The translations under genes were made by a program, and so were the position numbers. A DNA stretch of 64,000 nucleotides, taken from assembly GCA_051294375.1 (NCBI GenBank), contig CM119265.1:15104963-15168962 (forward strand), read 5' to 3'. Shown here piece by piece: positions 43,382-54,300 of this stretch; position 1 is the stretch's first letter; the number at the start of each line of letters is the position of its first letter. This DNA is from Paraspadella gotoi. Taxonomy: Eukaryota > Chaetognatha. The notes beneath the pieces are model-generated. The model was not told where the DNA came from. It saw only the letters and a program-made list of their open reading frames with translations, and searched no databases.

Positions 43382-43966
43382 ATGTCGATGGGAAAAAGCA
43401 ACAAGATGGCCGCTCATTTGAACTATCGAATGAGGGTCATTCTTCAAGACACCAGAACTTTCATCGGCCAATTTAAGGCCTTCGACAAACATATGAATCT
43501 GATTCTCGCTGACTGCGAGGAATTTAGAAAACTCAAAACTGGAAAAGCTAAAGGGGTTAGTGTCGCCTAATTAAACATCCAATATGAAATAAAATTATAA
43601 TATTTATCAAATATCATTTTTACATAGGCTGAAAAGGAGGAAAAACGCACGCTGGGGTTCGTCCTGATTCGAGGGGAGCACGTGGTCTCGATGACCGTAG
43701 AAGGCCCCCCACCCGCTGAAGAAAGCCAAGCGCGCGTGCCTATGGCAGCCGCAATGCCCGGCGTTGGAATGGGCCGTGCGGCGGGAAGAGGTGTGCCGCC
43801 TCCGGGTGCCCCCGGTCTTCAGGGTCCTGTCCGCGGAGTCGGTGGTCCAGGTCCTATGGCCATGGCGCCAGGAGGACGCGGATACGGGCCCCCGGGTTAC
43901 GGAGCTCCTCCAATGCGTGGAGGACCGCCCGCGGGCATGAGGGGTCCGCCCCCTCCAAGATACTGA
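43382..43966 (+). CDS. SNRPB: Sm core protein B/B' (SmB), 2 exons
   Basis: Core protein of the U1, U2, U4 and U5 snRNP Sm ring. Exons 43382-43555 and 43628-43966, about 170 residues. The Sm1 motif is [32 protein letters not shown]; Sm2 follows the intron as [20 protein letters not shown]. The C-terminal half is the Pro/Gly/Arg-rich tail ([20 protein letters not shown], ending PPPPRY) typical of SmB and a target of arginine methylation. The tail is shorter than in vertebrate SmB'. No anomalies. Confidence 0.96.
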
Positions 43967-44110
43967 TTTAAAAAACTTGCGCAGTGCCACGAGTAAAAAA
44001 GTTGTGTTCATTTATATTCATTAGAATTTGATTTCTAAAGAAATACATCAATTTGTGGTCAAATACTGCCACATTTCATTCCATGTTATTTTCGTCTTAG
44101 ATTTTTAAAA

Positions 44111-46233
44111 ATGCTTCTTTCCAAATTAGCGAGGGGTTTACACGCGGTTAGAGGAAATAGAAATACTGCGGCAGGTATTAAAAAAATGTTTCGTTTAGTT
44201 TTGTACTAAAAAAAAATTTCTGGCCCTGGGAAATTTATACTTGAAAAATATATATATTTAGGTATATATAAAAGTATAATTAACAATGGAGAAACCGGGC
44301 ATTACAGAATAATCAGAGTGGAGCACTCGAACAAAAAAATTATTTGAATGATCGAACAAGGATATTTAGATGTGAGATAGTATGATTAACTAGTACCAAA
44401 AAATATTTTGTTCATATTGTCTCGGGAACAGAATAGTAAAATATAATATATTTGTAGTAATATTCTTATAAAATAGTAAATTTTAAAAATAATTTTTTAA
44501 AAACTTTTAATAAAGACTCAGATTCTTCATAAAAAGTTGAATTAAAAATATAAAACATGTTATCAAAAATTCTGTCATATTCAGCATTTAAAATGGAAAA
44601 AAAGGTAAAAATTCATAATTTTTTATTTTCTGTAGTAAAAATTTATATATGTTAAAACGTTTGTCATTTTTTGAGATCCAAACATTAAGATATCATTTAA
44701 CATATTTTATAAAAGTTTATTTTTTTACAGCGAATCCAAATCTGTTCTTAAAAATAAAATAAAAATATTTTGAAATTTAACGGTTTTATAAGGATATTAC
44801 TACATAAATAATTGAATTTACTATTATTATTTTCCCACATTTCTTTCTGTTATTTATATTTTACTTTGTGTTTTATCTTTCTTTTCGTTGTGTTTTGTTA
44901 ATAATTCTAAATAAAAAAAACGGTTCCTGACATTACAAAACATTTCGCTTATATTTTATACTATATTTATTCAAGCTCCGTGATTTATAGTAAAAATTGT
45001 TTTAAATATTTTTATAAAATTTAATTTTTAACATACCATGATGGAAAAAAATTATTTATTGCATACAATTACTTCCAAAAGAGGTCTCTAACTGTTTTCA
45101 CCTCTTTTTGATCAAGAGGACTATTCATATTATTATTAATATTATATCTCTGACATAATATTTTTTATTAGATTTTGGGCAAAAAATGGTCTTTGGCAAG
45201 CAGTGTAAAGGATTGATCCCAGGCTTGAGTTGTTGCTGCATAATGTGATGATGCATTGTTTTTCCCTTCAACAAAATCTTTGAATTTTTTTTTGACTTGT
45301 TTGATACTTCGTTCTGATAATACATCCAGAGGTAAATAAAAAGAAAGGTTACCTGGAGCCTTATAACTTTTATCGATACTTTACAATATAAAAAAAATAT
45401 TCTGGAGCATCTACAGCATCAATGTATTTTTAATATCGCTTTTTTTTAACATATGAATTAAGATTCATCCCTGAATCTATCTTAATGGAGATGATACAAA
45501 AACCATTTGACATGAGACTAAGAAAAGGCAGGGATTTAACTAAAAAAGTAATAAAAAAGAACCGGAAATTAATATAAATAAAAAGTATAAATATGAAAAA
45601 GATAAAAAAGAAGGAAGCATTTTTTTGGACAACTCATTTTCTTTTGCATGGAACTCATGTATTTTTTGTCGTACATAAATAAGATACAGCTCATATGAAT
45701 CACAAGAGGCTAAAGTTTTTTTATATCTAAATTTTATTTTTCTATTCTTACATTACAATTTCGAAAAATAGCTGGAAAGTAACCGCGACAATTTTTTTTT
45801 CCATTGACACAGGGAGAGACAGAAATATTGTTCGCTTCATATGCGTTTTATTCGTTGACAACAATTAGTTGAAACATTACATACAAAACGGAAAACAGAA
45901 TTAACAGAAGGAAAAAAATAAGAAATTAACAATAGCTCTTGCTCTAGGAACAATATTCTAAAAATCTTGTTAGATTATATCGCTGCTAAATTTCATTCGT
46001 TAGTGACACCGTACCGTCCGTTTTCTACGACTTCGGTTCGTCAGGCCTCACAAATGTGGAAGACCACGAAAGATGCAAAAGGCGCCATCGTCATTTTTCT
46101 CGTCTTCTGGACCGCACTTCATCTCGGACAGCCTCTCTATTTGGAGTGGAGAGATTACTGGCGGTATCCCTGGATCTGGGAGGATCACTATGATTACCAG
46201 GAGAGACTGAAGAGGGAGCAAGAGGAGTGTTAA
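44111..46233 (+). CDS. Small probable mitochondrial single-pass membrane protein, 2 exons (1.8-kb intron)
   Basis: Exon 1 44111-44174 (MLLSKLARGLHAVRGNRNTA) joins in phase to 46004-46233 through a TTAG acceptor. The product is 97 residues: an Arg-rich, Ser/Thr-containing N-terminus (RPFSTTSVRQASQ looks like a presequence cleavage region), one hydrophobic helix (AIVIFLVFWTALHLG), then an aromatic, charged C-terminus (YWRYPWIWEDHYDYQERLKR). Size and layout resemble accessory respiratory-chain subunits, but I do not recognise the family. The intron is long and repeat-bearing, so exon 1 is less certain than exon 2, which could also start at an upstream in-frame ATG (45967). Confidence 0.5.
44455..44835 (+). 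repeat. AT-rich dispersed repeat, copy 1
   Basis: Matches 51043-51395 in the same orientation at roughly 75-80% by eye: shared blocks include CTTATAAAATAGTAAA, GATTCTTCATAAAAAG, AAACATGTTATC and ATATTACTACA. It lies in the intron of the small mitochondrial gene. Related phrases also occur at 31060-31100 and 31650-31690 in the palindrome's right arm. No open frame. Confidence 0.6.
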
Positions 46234-46772
46234 ACTTTCGTCGCGTTATTAGCCAACGATGCTGTTATCTTGGTATTATAGATTTTCGCCGTGAAAGTCG
46301 TGACTTTTAAAAGATGAGATGAATTTTTTAAAGATTTCAGGGAAAGTTCTATAAAAAATAAACTGGAAATGTTCATCTTAATGATGAAATCTCCCTAGTT
46401 CCAGTTGCGTCTCGCTCTCCCTACTTTTTATAGGATATCAGGTTGAAACTCGGTAGCTAAAACTGTAATGATCATCTGTTCTAATTTGTATAGGCTCCCC
46501 TTAATTTATTTTTTTCAGCCATGTCATTTTTTTGTCGTAATGACCGATTACGAGAATACAAGTTTAACTCTTTGTCAAAAAAATAAGAATGCTACTTTTT
46601 CGCACTAATAACTAATTTATACCTAACTCTCATTTAATAGCCACGTCGCTTTTTTTTGTAACTACAAACATGCGAATACCAAGATTGGATTTGTTTTAAG
46701 TGATTTTCATGCTGTCGAATATATATACTGAACGAGTTTTCCTGTGGATTGTGCTTTTTCAAATTTTTTCTT

Positions 46773-46937
46773 TGGGCAAAATGATTTTTGTTTCACAACG
46801 AATTTTATTTTATCATATAAACGTACATGTTTCGGCTTTGGATGCAAGCCTTCTTCAGCGTCAATGAAAAAAAAGCCGAAACATGTACGTTTATATGATG
46901 AAATAAAATTCGTTGTGAAACAAAAATCATTTTGCCC
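46773..46937. repeat. Near-perfect hairpin carrying a hammerhead-like motif
   Basis: Arms of about 65-70 bp: the left starts GGGCAAAATGATTTTTG, the right ends CAAAAATCATTTTGCCC. The left arm continues into a full hammerhead-like unit on the minus strand; the right arm keeps only the portion from AAGCCGAAACATGTACG onward. It looks like two head-to-head element ends. Confidence 0.8.
46816..46868 (-). ncRNA. Hammerhead-ribozyme-like motif (CUGAAGA variant)
   Basis: Minus strand: GACG, CTGAAGA, then GGCTT-loop-AAGCC (stem II, 5 bp), GAAA, CATGTACGTTT. CUGAAGA fits CUGANGA because position 7 is variable. GACG can pair with CGTT for stem I (three pairs plus a wobble). Stem III is the same ACATGT type as in the palindrome copies. 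Confidence 0.6.
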
Positions 46938-47211
46938 AAATACATATAACAACGAAAAAGAAAGGTTATTACCACTAAATTTTTTCTTGAAGAGTCGCAA
47001 CTGCCGAGATTGAATACTATAGCAAAATATCTTTTGTGTATAATGTACATGTTAGCCTCCAAAATGAAAATTTTTTATTTGGTTAGCGACAGTGTTAGTT
47101 ATTTGGCTATTGTGCTAAATTTGAAGAATCAAATTTGTCCCATTAATCATAACCGGCATAAGGGCCTAAGGCAAGCCTCGTCTACTGTTGTAAAAAGTGG
47201 TAGATAAAGAT

Positions 47212-47614
47212 GGTTGCGGACGTCGAATAGTAAAGTTAACCTTTTTCTTAATAAAATTCGTACGTAAACAAACAAGAAAAAAAAAATTATATTGTATTTT
47301 TAAAACGGTTAGCAATTGGTTTAAGGTTGGTTAGGGGTGGTTAAGGATTTGTAATAAAAAGTTTTTCTATCCTTACCAGTGTCTTTTTTTTATTTTTGAG
47401 AAGCGAGATTTCTATACGTCGCTCATAAGCGAAAAAAAAATAATCGACAGCAAAATTTGCGAATGTAAAAATAAGCCAAGAAACAAATTTTGGACATTTT
47501 TCGGCTACAAGGTTGGTTGCGGACGTCGAATTAGTAAAGTTACCCAAAGCTTTTTATTACAAATTCCTAACCACCCCTAATCCCTAACCAACCTTATTCA
47601 AATTGCTAATCGTT
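47212..47614. repeat. Repeat block with inverted 65-bp arms and GGTTGCGGACGTCGAAT units
   Basis: 47304-47368 is the inverted complement of 47549-47614 (blocks GGTTGGTTAGGGGTGGTTA and ATTTGTAATAAAAAG). Units close to GTTGCGGACGTCGAATAGTA occur at 47212 and 47514 and again at 51006. A non-autonomous, MITE-like origin is likely. The TTAGGG-like words are part of this repeat and not a telomere. Confidence 0.55.
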
Positions 47615-47689
47615 TAAAATATAAAAACGAGACTGAGAGTCTTGATTGAAAGCGAGCAGGGACCTGCTATGTCATTATCTTTTAAGAGT

Positions 47690-47795
47690 GATGGAGGCCT
47701 AAAACCACCAAAGCCTGTCCAAAGTCAGAGGCAAGATAGCTTATTTATTAAATGAATGGATAAATTTTTATATTGGTTGTACCAATTTCATAACA
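47690..47795 (+). repeat. Dispersed repeat (GATAGCTTATTTATTAAATG family), copy 1
   Basis: Shares GTGATGGAGGCCT, CAAAGTC and GCAAGATAGCTTATTTATTA plus TTGTACCAATTTCATAA with 48510-48645, and in reverse with 53690-53835. Confidence 0.65.
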
Positions 47796-47848
47796 AGAAT
47801 ATTATTTTTACTTTTGTTTGTTTACATATGAGTTAAGAAACAACTTTT

Positions 47849-47888
47849 GGACATGTTTTCGACTTCAATGTAAACCTTCATCAGCGCA
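47849..47888 (-). ncRNA. Degenerate hammerhead-like motif, minus strand
   Basis: CTGATGA and ACATGT are present, but an extra A sits next to GAAA and stem II is weaker than in the neighbour at 47982. It faces that motif in inverted orientation about 95 bp away. Probably an inactive copy. Confidence 0.35.
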
Positions 47889-47981
47889 AAAACTAATTGA
47901 TTTATTAAAAAAATATTTTCACAGAATTTGAAGTGAGAGAGAAAAAGAGTGAAAATATTTGTTTCACAAATCAATTCGTTT

Positions 47982-48026
47982 TTACGCTGATGAAAGCTTA
48001 CATTGAAGCTGAAACATGTCCGAAAT
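47982..48026 (+). ncRNA. Hammerhead-ribozyme-like motif with a GUC cleavage triplet
   Basis: Plus strand: ACG, CTGATGA (47987-47993), AGCTT-loop-AAGCT as a perfect 5-bp stem II, GAAA (48011-48014), CATGTCCG. The ACATGT short stem III is followed by GUC, the commonest natural hammerhead cleavage triplet, and CG can pair with the CG before CTGATGA. Confidence 0.6.
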
Positions 48027-48199
48027 TTGTTTTTTTTTATAAAACTCGTACGAAAAGAATTCATTTACTACCTTACACACAAAAATAGCAATTAATAAAT
48101 CTAAAACGATTTATTATAAAATTTGTATTATTGAACAAAAAAAGTATATTATTGCGCAAAGTTAGACTCGATACGAGAGGGAAAACAAAATTGGGTTAC

Positions 48200-48375
48200 T
48201 TTTACTTTCGCCGACCGGGATTAGGAAGGGGGTTAGGGTTAATGGTAGTTTAGGGGTGGTTTAGGGGTAGGGGTGGTTAAGGTTAAGAGGGTTTAGGGTA
48301 ATTATTTTTTTAATTTTTTTTAAAAATAAGTATTTTTAAATAATTTTTCAAAACCGCGGTCGGCGAAAGTAAAAT
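48200..48375. mobile_element. MITE-like element, second copy of the 176-bp family
   Basis: Terminal inverted repeats TTTTACTTTCGCCGACCG and CGGTCGGCGAAAGTAAAA are perfect over 18 bp. The interior contains GGTTAGGG/GGTTTAGGGG-type runs. Length equals that of the copy at 5385-5560, whose ends it shares; interior strand composition is reversed between the two copies. Confidence 0.75.
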
Positions 48376-48509
48376 TTATCCACCCTAAACTTGTATAAGT
48401 CAAAGCAATCCCGATATTTACAGTAAAACTTAAAATTTAATTTAAAAGAGAATATCACGAGAGACGAAATTAAAGACATTCATACAATTGAAACATTCTT
48501 TGAAATATT

Positions 48510-48645
48510 ATGCGACTTCAATGATAGGGAAGCCAGGTACTCAGTAGGTGATGGAGGCCTTAAGCCTCCAAAGTCAGTGGCAAGATAGCTTATTTATTAA
48601 ATGAATGGATAATTGTTATATTAGTTGTACCAATTTCATAATAAT
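48510..48645 (+). repeat. Dispersed repeat (GATAGCTTATTTATTAAATG family), copy 2
   Basis: Begins near CGACTTCAATGATAGGGAAG and contains GCCAGGTACTCAGTAGGTGA and the GATAGCTTATTTATTAAATG core. It lies just downstream of the ABTB1 stop. Confidence 0.65.
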
Positions 48646-48819
48646 AAATGCCCTGATCATGATGAAATCAGAATGAACCCAGGCCTGGCACCTTGTATTA
48701 ATTAACAAAAGCCGACATTCCAATAACACCTGTAGTTAAAATATTAAAACGTGTCTGCACTATAAAAACACACCAGTGCCTTGTATTTAAAAAGCGTGCT
48801 TGTGAAACAAAAGGTCAAT

Positions 48820-50701
48820 TCATTCCATGAGGTCATCATCTTGGGGAAGTTCTAGCATAAATTCGGGTTCCCAGAGTTCGGGTTTTTCTGGACCGACTAC
48901 CCGTTTTTCAACAGGAGTGCTCTTCCGCTGCCAACATCCGTCGAAATTCATCTCGTCCATCAACCTCTGGACGACCGCCATTCGCTCATGCGCCTGATCC
49001 ATCTCGCTCCACGACTGAACGTTGTTTGATATGTGGAATCGGATTTCGTCGACAATGTGAATCGAATCTCCCTCTACGTCGCGGTTTTTAACTTCGGCTG
49101 CGTCGCGCCGAATCAAATGCCGCAATTGCGGCGAGTCGCTTAAAGATTCCAAGTGCTCGGCGACGAAAGCGTAACAGGCGTCCTCAAGGCGCGGTAAAGA
49201 AAACAGCCTGGCCATCTCTAGCACGCTAATGACGTTGTCCACATCAAGACGGTCCGCCACAAAGGCACCGCACAGAGTCTTTAGTCCTGGCAACAGGAAC
49301 TGGTCGGCTGCCTCGATCACCTCGTAGACGGTCTCCCCCTCTAATTGGCATTCGTTAGTGTAGACGTAGTCTACGATCTGCTTAAAGACTTTATGAGAGA
49401 CGCTGTGGAGGCGGAGGAGAGGAATCGTGCGAACGTTAGTGTCATAAGACGGCGTAGATCCCTCAAAAGGGTTCATGGTAGGATTCGAAGATGGGGGAGT
49501 CGGAAAATGTAAGTCTTGTTGGAGATCCGTCGATTCTAAAAACAAGATTTAGAGATGAATACGTAATACCGTAGCAAACGAAGAAATGATGACTGATGAG
49601 TTAATTTCAACTAGAAATGTTTAACTATCTGAACTTTCATTGATAAATTATATTTTATAATAATAATAATAATAAAAAAATAATAAAAATTAGCTCACCT
49701 TTAACATTTATCGGTGAGAAGCTTTCTCCGTTTTTGTCGTCCGGCGAATATGCGATCGCATCGGATTCTTGAAAATGATCTCTGGTGAGAGCGCGAAAGA
49801 ACTCGCTCCGCCCACAGAAAAAGGCTCGGTGTCCATAGAATGCGTGACCGTCGACGTGAAAACAGACGTCGGCGAAAGGGGCGAAGGCCGGTCTCTCTTC
49901 CATGAATGGCAGTTCGCAGTCGTTCGTCCAGAAGCAAAGATCCTTCGGTAACGCCGCTGTGGCGAGAACAGCGAGATCGTTGCACAGTAGTCGCTGTGTA
50001 TCGGGCATTTCCACGGCCAGAAACTGCCCGAAGTACTTTCCTCTCTTCAGCTTCTTGTAGGTTTCGAATTTTTTGACGCGCTTCTCGATCTCCTCGACCA
50101 ACGCCCTTTCGTCCACAGTCTCCAGCAATTCCACGAATTCGTCGAGTCGATCGAGAGCGACGTTGAGCACTCCCGTGTAGAGGAATTCCACGTAGGCCTT
50201 GAAAGCTGCCGGGACCAAACGGTGGTTGTTGAGACGGACGACGCTTTTGAACTGCCACTTGTTGGTCAGCTTTTCGGCGAAAAATCGGCTCCGAGCGTAA
50301 AGGACGCACCTGTGAGCGAGCACACTCTCTCCGTGTACGTCGAAGCGAATGTCGGCGAACTCGTTGCGCGACTCCAGCGTTTGACGCATGAATTCTTCGA
50401 AATTGTGGCGCCTCATCGTCTTGGAGGTGATGAGATTAGCCTCCTTCAGGATGCTTCGGATGGCGGGAGTCAGCGCGGCGTAAAGACAGCGCTCCCCGTC
50501 GAAGGTATTGGCTTCGCACCGGGCGCCTCTTTCGACCAGGTAACGAACGATCTCTTCGTGGCCGCAGAGACAGGCATAATAGAGAGGGGTGGCATCCCAG
50601 TTGTCGCGGACGTTGGGATTGACTTCTTTGGTTTCGATCAAGTACTTGAGCCGGTCCATCTGACCCGTTCGCGCAGTTTCTAGTAATTCCGACGTATCCA
50701 T
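48820..50701 (-). CDS. ABTB1: Ankyrin repeat and BTB/POZ domain protein 1 (ABTB1/BPOZ), 2 exons
   Basis: Exons 49699-50701 and 48820-49535 on the minus strand join in phase 1 to give 572 residues. N-terminal ankyrin repeats (residues about 5-95: DNWDATPLYYACLCGHEEIV, RYLVERGARCEANTFDGERC), a first BTB domain (FADIRFDVHGESVLAHRCVL, AYVEFLYTGVL) and a second BTB (FADVCFHVDGHAFYGHRAFF) interrupted by an acidic Pro-rich insert at the exon junction and finishing IVDYVYTNECQL. The order ANK-BTB-BTB is specific to ABTB1, a substrate adaptor for CUL3 ligases linked to PTEN signalling and eEF1A turnover. Longer than the usual 478, mostly from the insert around PPSSNPTMNPFEGSTPS. Start is the first Met of a long open frame (MDTSELLETARTGQ). 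Confidence 0.94.
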
Positions 50702-51005
50702 GTTGGAATATGTAAAGGGGCGAACGCATCGCTGACTAGATTGAGTATAAAATACGGGATCGAAGAAGTTGTTGACCTAGTGCGACTGAACCTGATGATG
50801 TTGATGATGATACATCTTGTTTCGAAAGGACTTGTTTGAAAGTGGCCTCTCGTGTTTAAGGATCGCAATATAAACAAAAGGGTAGTCCTACTCGAAAGTT
50901 CTCAAATTTCTAATAAGTTTACATTGTTTTCCTCTACAGTCTACAATGATGAGGGAAAACAAAATTAAATGGATTAACAAAGCAGCGACCGGTAGTAGCA
51001 AAAGT

Positions 51006-51395
51006 TGGTTGCGGACGTCGAATAGTAAAGTTACCCTATAATATTTTTATAGTAATATCCTTATAAAATAGTAAAATTTAAAAATAATATTTTAAAAATT
51101 GTTATTAAAGATTCGGATTCTTCATAAAAAGATCAAAATTATTAAACATGTTATCTAAAATTCTCTCGTTTTCAGCATCAAAAATAGGAAAAAAGATAAA
51201 AATTTATAATTTTTTTAATTTTCTGTAGTAAAAACTGTATTTTGCTGAAACCTTTTAATCGTTTTTTGTTGTCTAAACATTAAAATATCATGTTTTACAA
51301 AAGTTTCTTTTTTTTACAGGGAATGCGATTTTATAAGAATATTACTACAGAGAAAATAGATTTTACTATACTTATATGCTAAAAAAATTTTTTAA
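51006..51395 (+). repeat. AT-rich dispersed repeat, copy 2
   Basis: Starts with the GGTTGCGGACGTCGAATAGT unit also seen at 47212 and 47514, then matches 44455-44835 from about 51043 on. It is upstream of ABTB1 and non-coding. Confidence 0.6.
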
Positions 51396-54300
51396 AGGAT
51401 TTAAATTTTGTTAAGTACCTTTACAAAGGCAGCAAAGGAATAATGTTCAATCGCTCAATCTTTTCATCACTCTACCCTAAAAAACATACAGGATCAAAAA
51501 GGGTTAATAGCAACCTTCACTTTGCTTGCATTACACGGTAAGAGAGGTTTAATTTACATTGTCATGGGTCTAGATTTTTTCAATGCGACTGCGACTATCC
51601 TTATGCTTTTAAGATTTTTTTTCACTTAGAACAGGAATTCCTGTAACGAAAATTTACATAAGATCTTAATAATAAACCATTTATAATTTTATTATATGAA
51701 AAACTGAAAAGTCCTGGGTACAGGTTCTGTTTACGAATATCAAATTGATTAATTATTTCTTTTTAATCTATCGGGGGGTGCATCTCGCTAAAATTCACTC
51801 TTTTATGTGTATAAAGAACCAGGTTTAATTTTGTACATTTTATTTCACATAAATACCGCATTATATCAGCATGAAATTGGTTATGTACAAGTCGTAATTG
51901 AAATAATATTAATCATTGCCATGAAATCAGTCGAATAGCACAAATAAAACCAACTTAGAAGCCGAAGAAGACTGTTATAGCAATAATTATTGAAACTTTT
52001 TTTTTTAGTTTTTTGGGCCAAATTTTCTCGATGGAAACGCTCTCCCCCACTTTGCCATTTAAACCACTGCCAGGCGAGTCTTCCGAAGTTGTCTTCGCTG
52101 GGAAACGATTTTATTTATCCGTAGTTCTTTTTCCTTTCAGGTCCTTGACAGGATATTTACTTTTTTTTTTTTACCCCTCACTTTTTTTAGAAACCTCTTG
52201 CTTCTTTAAGAATTTTTCCACCTTTTCCCCATCCCTTTCCTATCCCACTACCCTCTTCAACCCCTCATCATTCTTTTTCCGTTTTTCCCCTTTCTTCTCT
52301 CATTCTTTCTTGAAACTGTCTTTCTTGTCAGGATTGAGAAATCCAATGAGTTTAAGGTCGTTTTATGGACCGGTTTACAGGAGAGGGACATTCACGGTTA
52401 AAGACGATTTTCTTTTCCGAGGGAAGATTCTAGCGCGATCTAATTCATGGTTCGCCGAAAAATATGCCTAGAATTGTATAATATTTTTTCTCCGTTTTAA
52501 ATAAAAGCACGAAAATCGGCCTGCTAAGACGGAGTAATCGGAATTTTCGTCTTACTGGATAAAAGCCGGGGGTTTTCATTTCGATAGAAAAAAGCGGATT
52601 CGAAAAGGAAAAGGATCTGACGTCGCAAATGGCGTCCCCATTTCCGCCTCGGTCTCTGGGGAACGGGAGTAGACGCGCGAGTTCGTCGTTCCGCGCCCTG
52701 GGAGAGACGCACTCGACGCACGCATCCACCCGCGCGTGCGCTTGAGAAAACTGGTCCAAGTTCTGCTTAGAATTTCAAAGCATCTCGCGGGGATTGGTCT
52801 CGCTCCCTTTGTGAGAAGGATAGAAGAAAGAAAAGAAGAAGAAAAAAACGAACGAAAAGGATGTACAAAAGATATGCAGATTTGACGTGGATAACGTAGT
52901 TTGTTTCGGACTTCAACGTGCTTCAACCCGAATCCCCAGAGCCAGAAAGGTTCGAGAAAGCCTTTGGCATTACAATTATTCCAAGTTTCATGCATTCAAA
53001 AATAGATAACCGTTATTTTGTCAGTATGTTTGACCTTCATTTTCAACCCGCTTCATCAGTAACCCCTTTCTTATGCCCCGAGAACGGCCCATAAAATCGG
53101 ATCCTTTTCCGTTTTCGTAACAAAGATTTTCACTGTAACCACGACGTCAATGATGTCAGCCCGGGACGACCATCAATTCCCGCACGGCTGAAACAAATGG
53201 CGACTTGTACTTAGGGTACCATAAATCCGCCATTCGGAGAAGGGAGGAAACCGGGATTGCCGCCTCCGAGAGCGAAAATCGCCGCCCCCACGACCCCTTC
53301 TTCCCCCTCCCCCAAAAAAAGTGGAAGAAATTTAGTGGGGGCTGGTGGGAAAAAGTCCGTTGATTATCGGTTTCTTCTCCACTTTCCCCCTTCCAGTGGA
53401 CGTCATCCCATTTTCCTATTCCCCCCTTTTTTTTTACCTCACGGGAACAGAATAAGGAGATGCGTCTGTCGCGCGGAATCGCCGCCAGGGGAAATGGCGA
53501 GGAATAGGGTTAGCGGGACAGACTCGATCGAATAAGCAGACGCAGACACTTGGACCATTTGGACGGAATGGAATTGGAGGGTAGACGCTCAACTTAATCG
53601 AATTACTGTTCCAAAGAAAATTAAAATCTTGACTTTTTCATTTAAAAAAAACTATTTTTTGTAAAAGAAGTGTATTGTAATTATATGAAATTGGTCTAAC
53701 CAATATAAAACTTATCCACTCATTTAATAAATAAGCGGCTATCTTGCCCCTGGCTATGGACCGGCTTTGGACAGGCTTTGGACGTTTATTCACTTCCAGA
53801 GTACCTGGCCTTCCTATCAATGAAGTGGTATAATAATAATAATAATAATATTTCAGAAAATGTTTTAATAATATGAAAGTTATAAGTAGACATGGATTTC
53901 TATCTTTGACTATAGAAGCCAGGATAGAGGCTCCCCCTACCGCCAGAACCTTTCTTTCCCCCTGGTCTTCTCTTTTCCCTCTCAACGCCTCCTCCTCCTC
54001 CCCTCGTCGTCCACTCCTCATCCCCGAGTCACGGATCAGGGTCTACACTTCACTCAGCTCGGTCTCGGAGTCTACAAACCTTCCTTCTCCCCCTTTTATG
54101 TACCCTTTTTTCTTTGTTATACCTGTTTCCTATTTCCCCTTTTCTCTGACGATAGTATAGATAGATACATACCTTTCAGAGGAAGCATCAAATTCTTTAT
54201 GAATAAGATCAGAATATTCATAAGATCAGTATCATTGATTTCCCATAGTTTTTAATGTAAGGGCTGGTGTCCCATCTTCGTCAAAAGATATAATAGTCGA

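Noticed and set aside
48225-48300. Interstitial telomere or chromosome fusion site
   Set aside because: The TTAGGG-like words are irregular and lie inside a MITE with clear inverted ends.
50790-50830. CTGATGA followed later by GAAA upstream of ABTB1
   Set aside because: No stem II can form between them; the region is a GATGAT repeat.
52013-52471. 152-codon frame with Phe/Ser-rich sequence
   Set aside because: Low-complexity translation of a pyrimidine-rich tract with no domain or splice support.
53020-53075. Another hammerhead motif on the minus strand
   Set aside because: CTGATGA is present but the second box reads CAAAC instead of GAAAC and stem II is poor.
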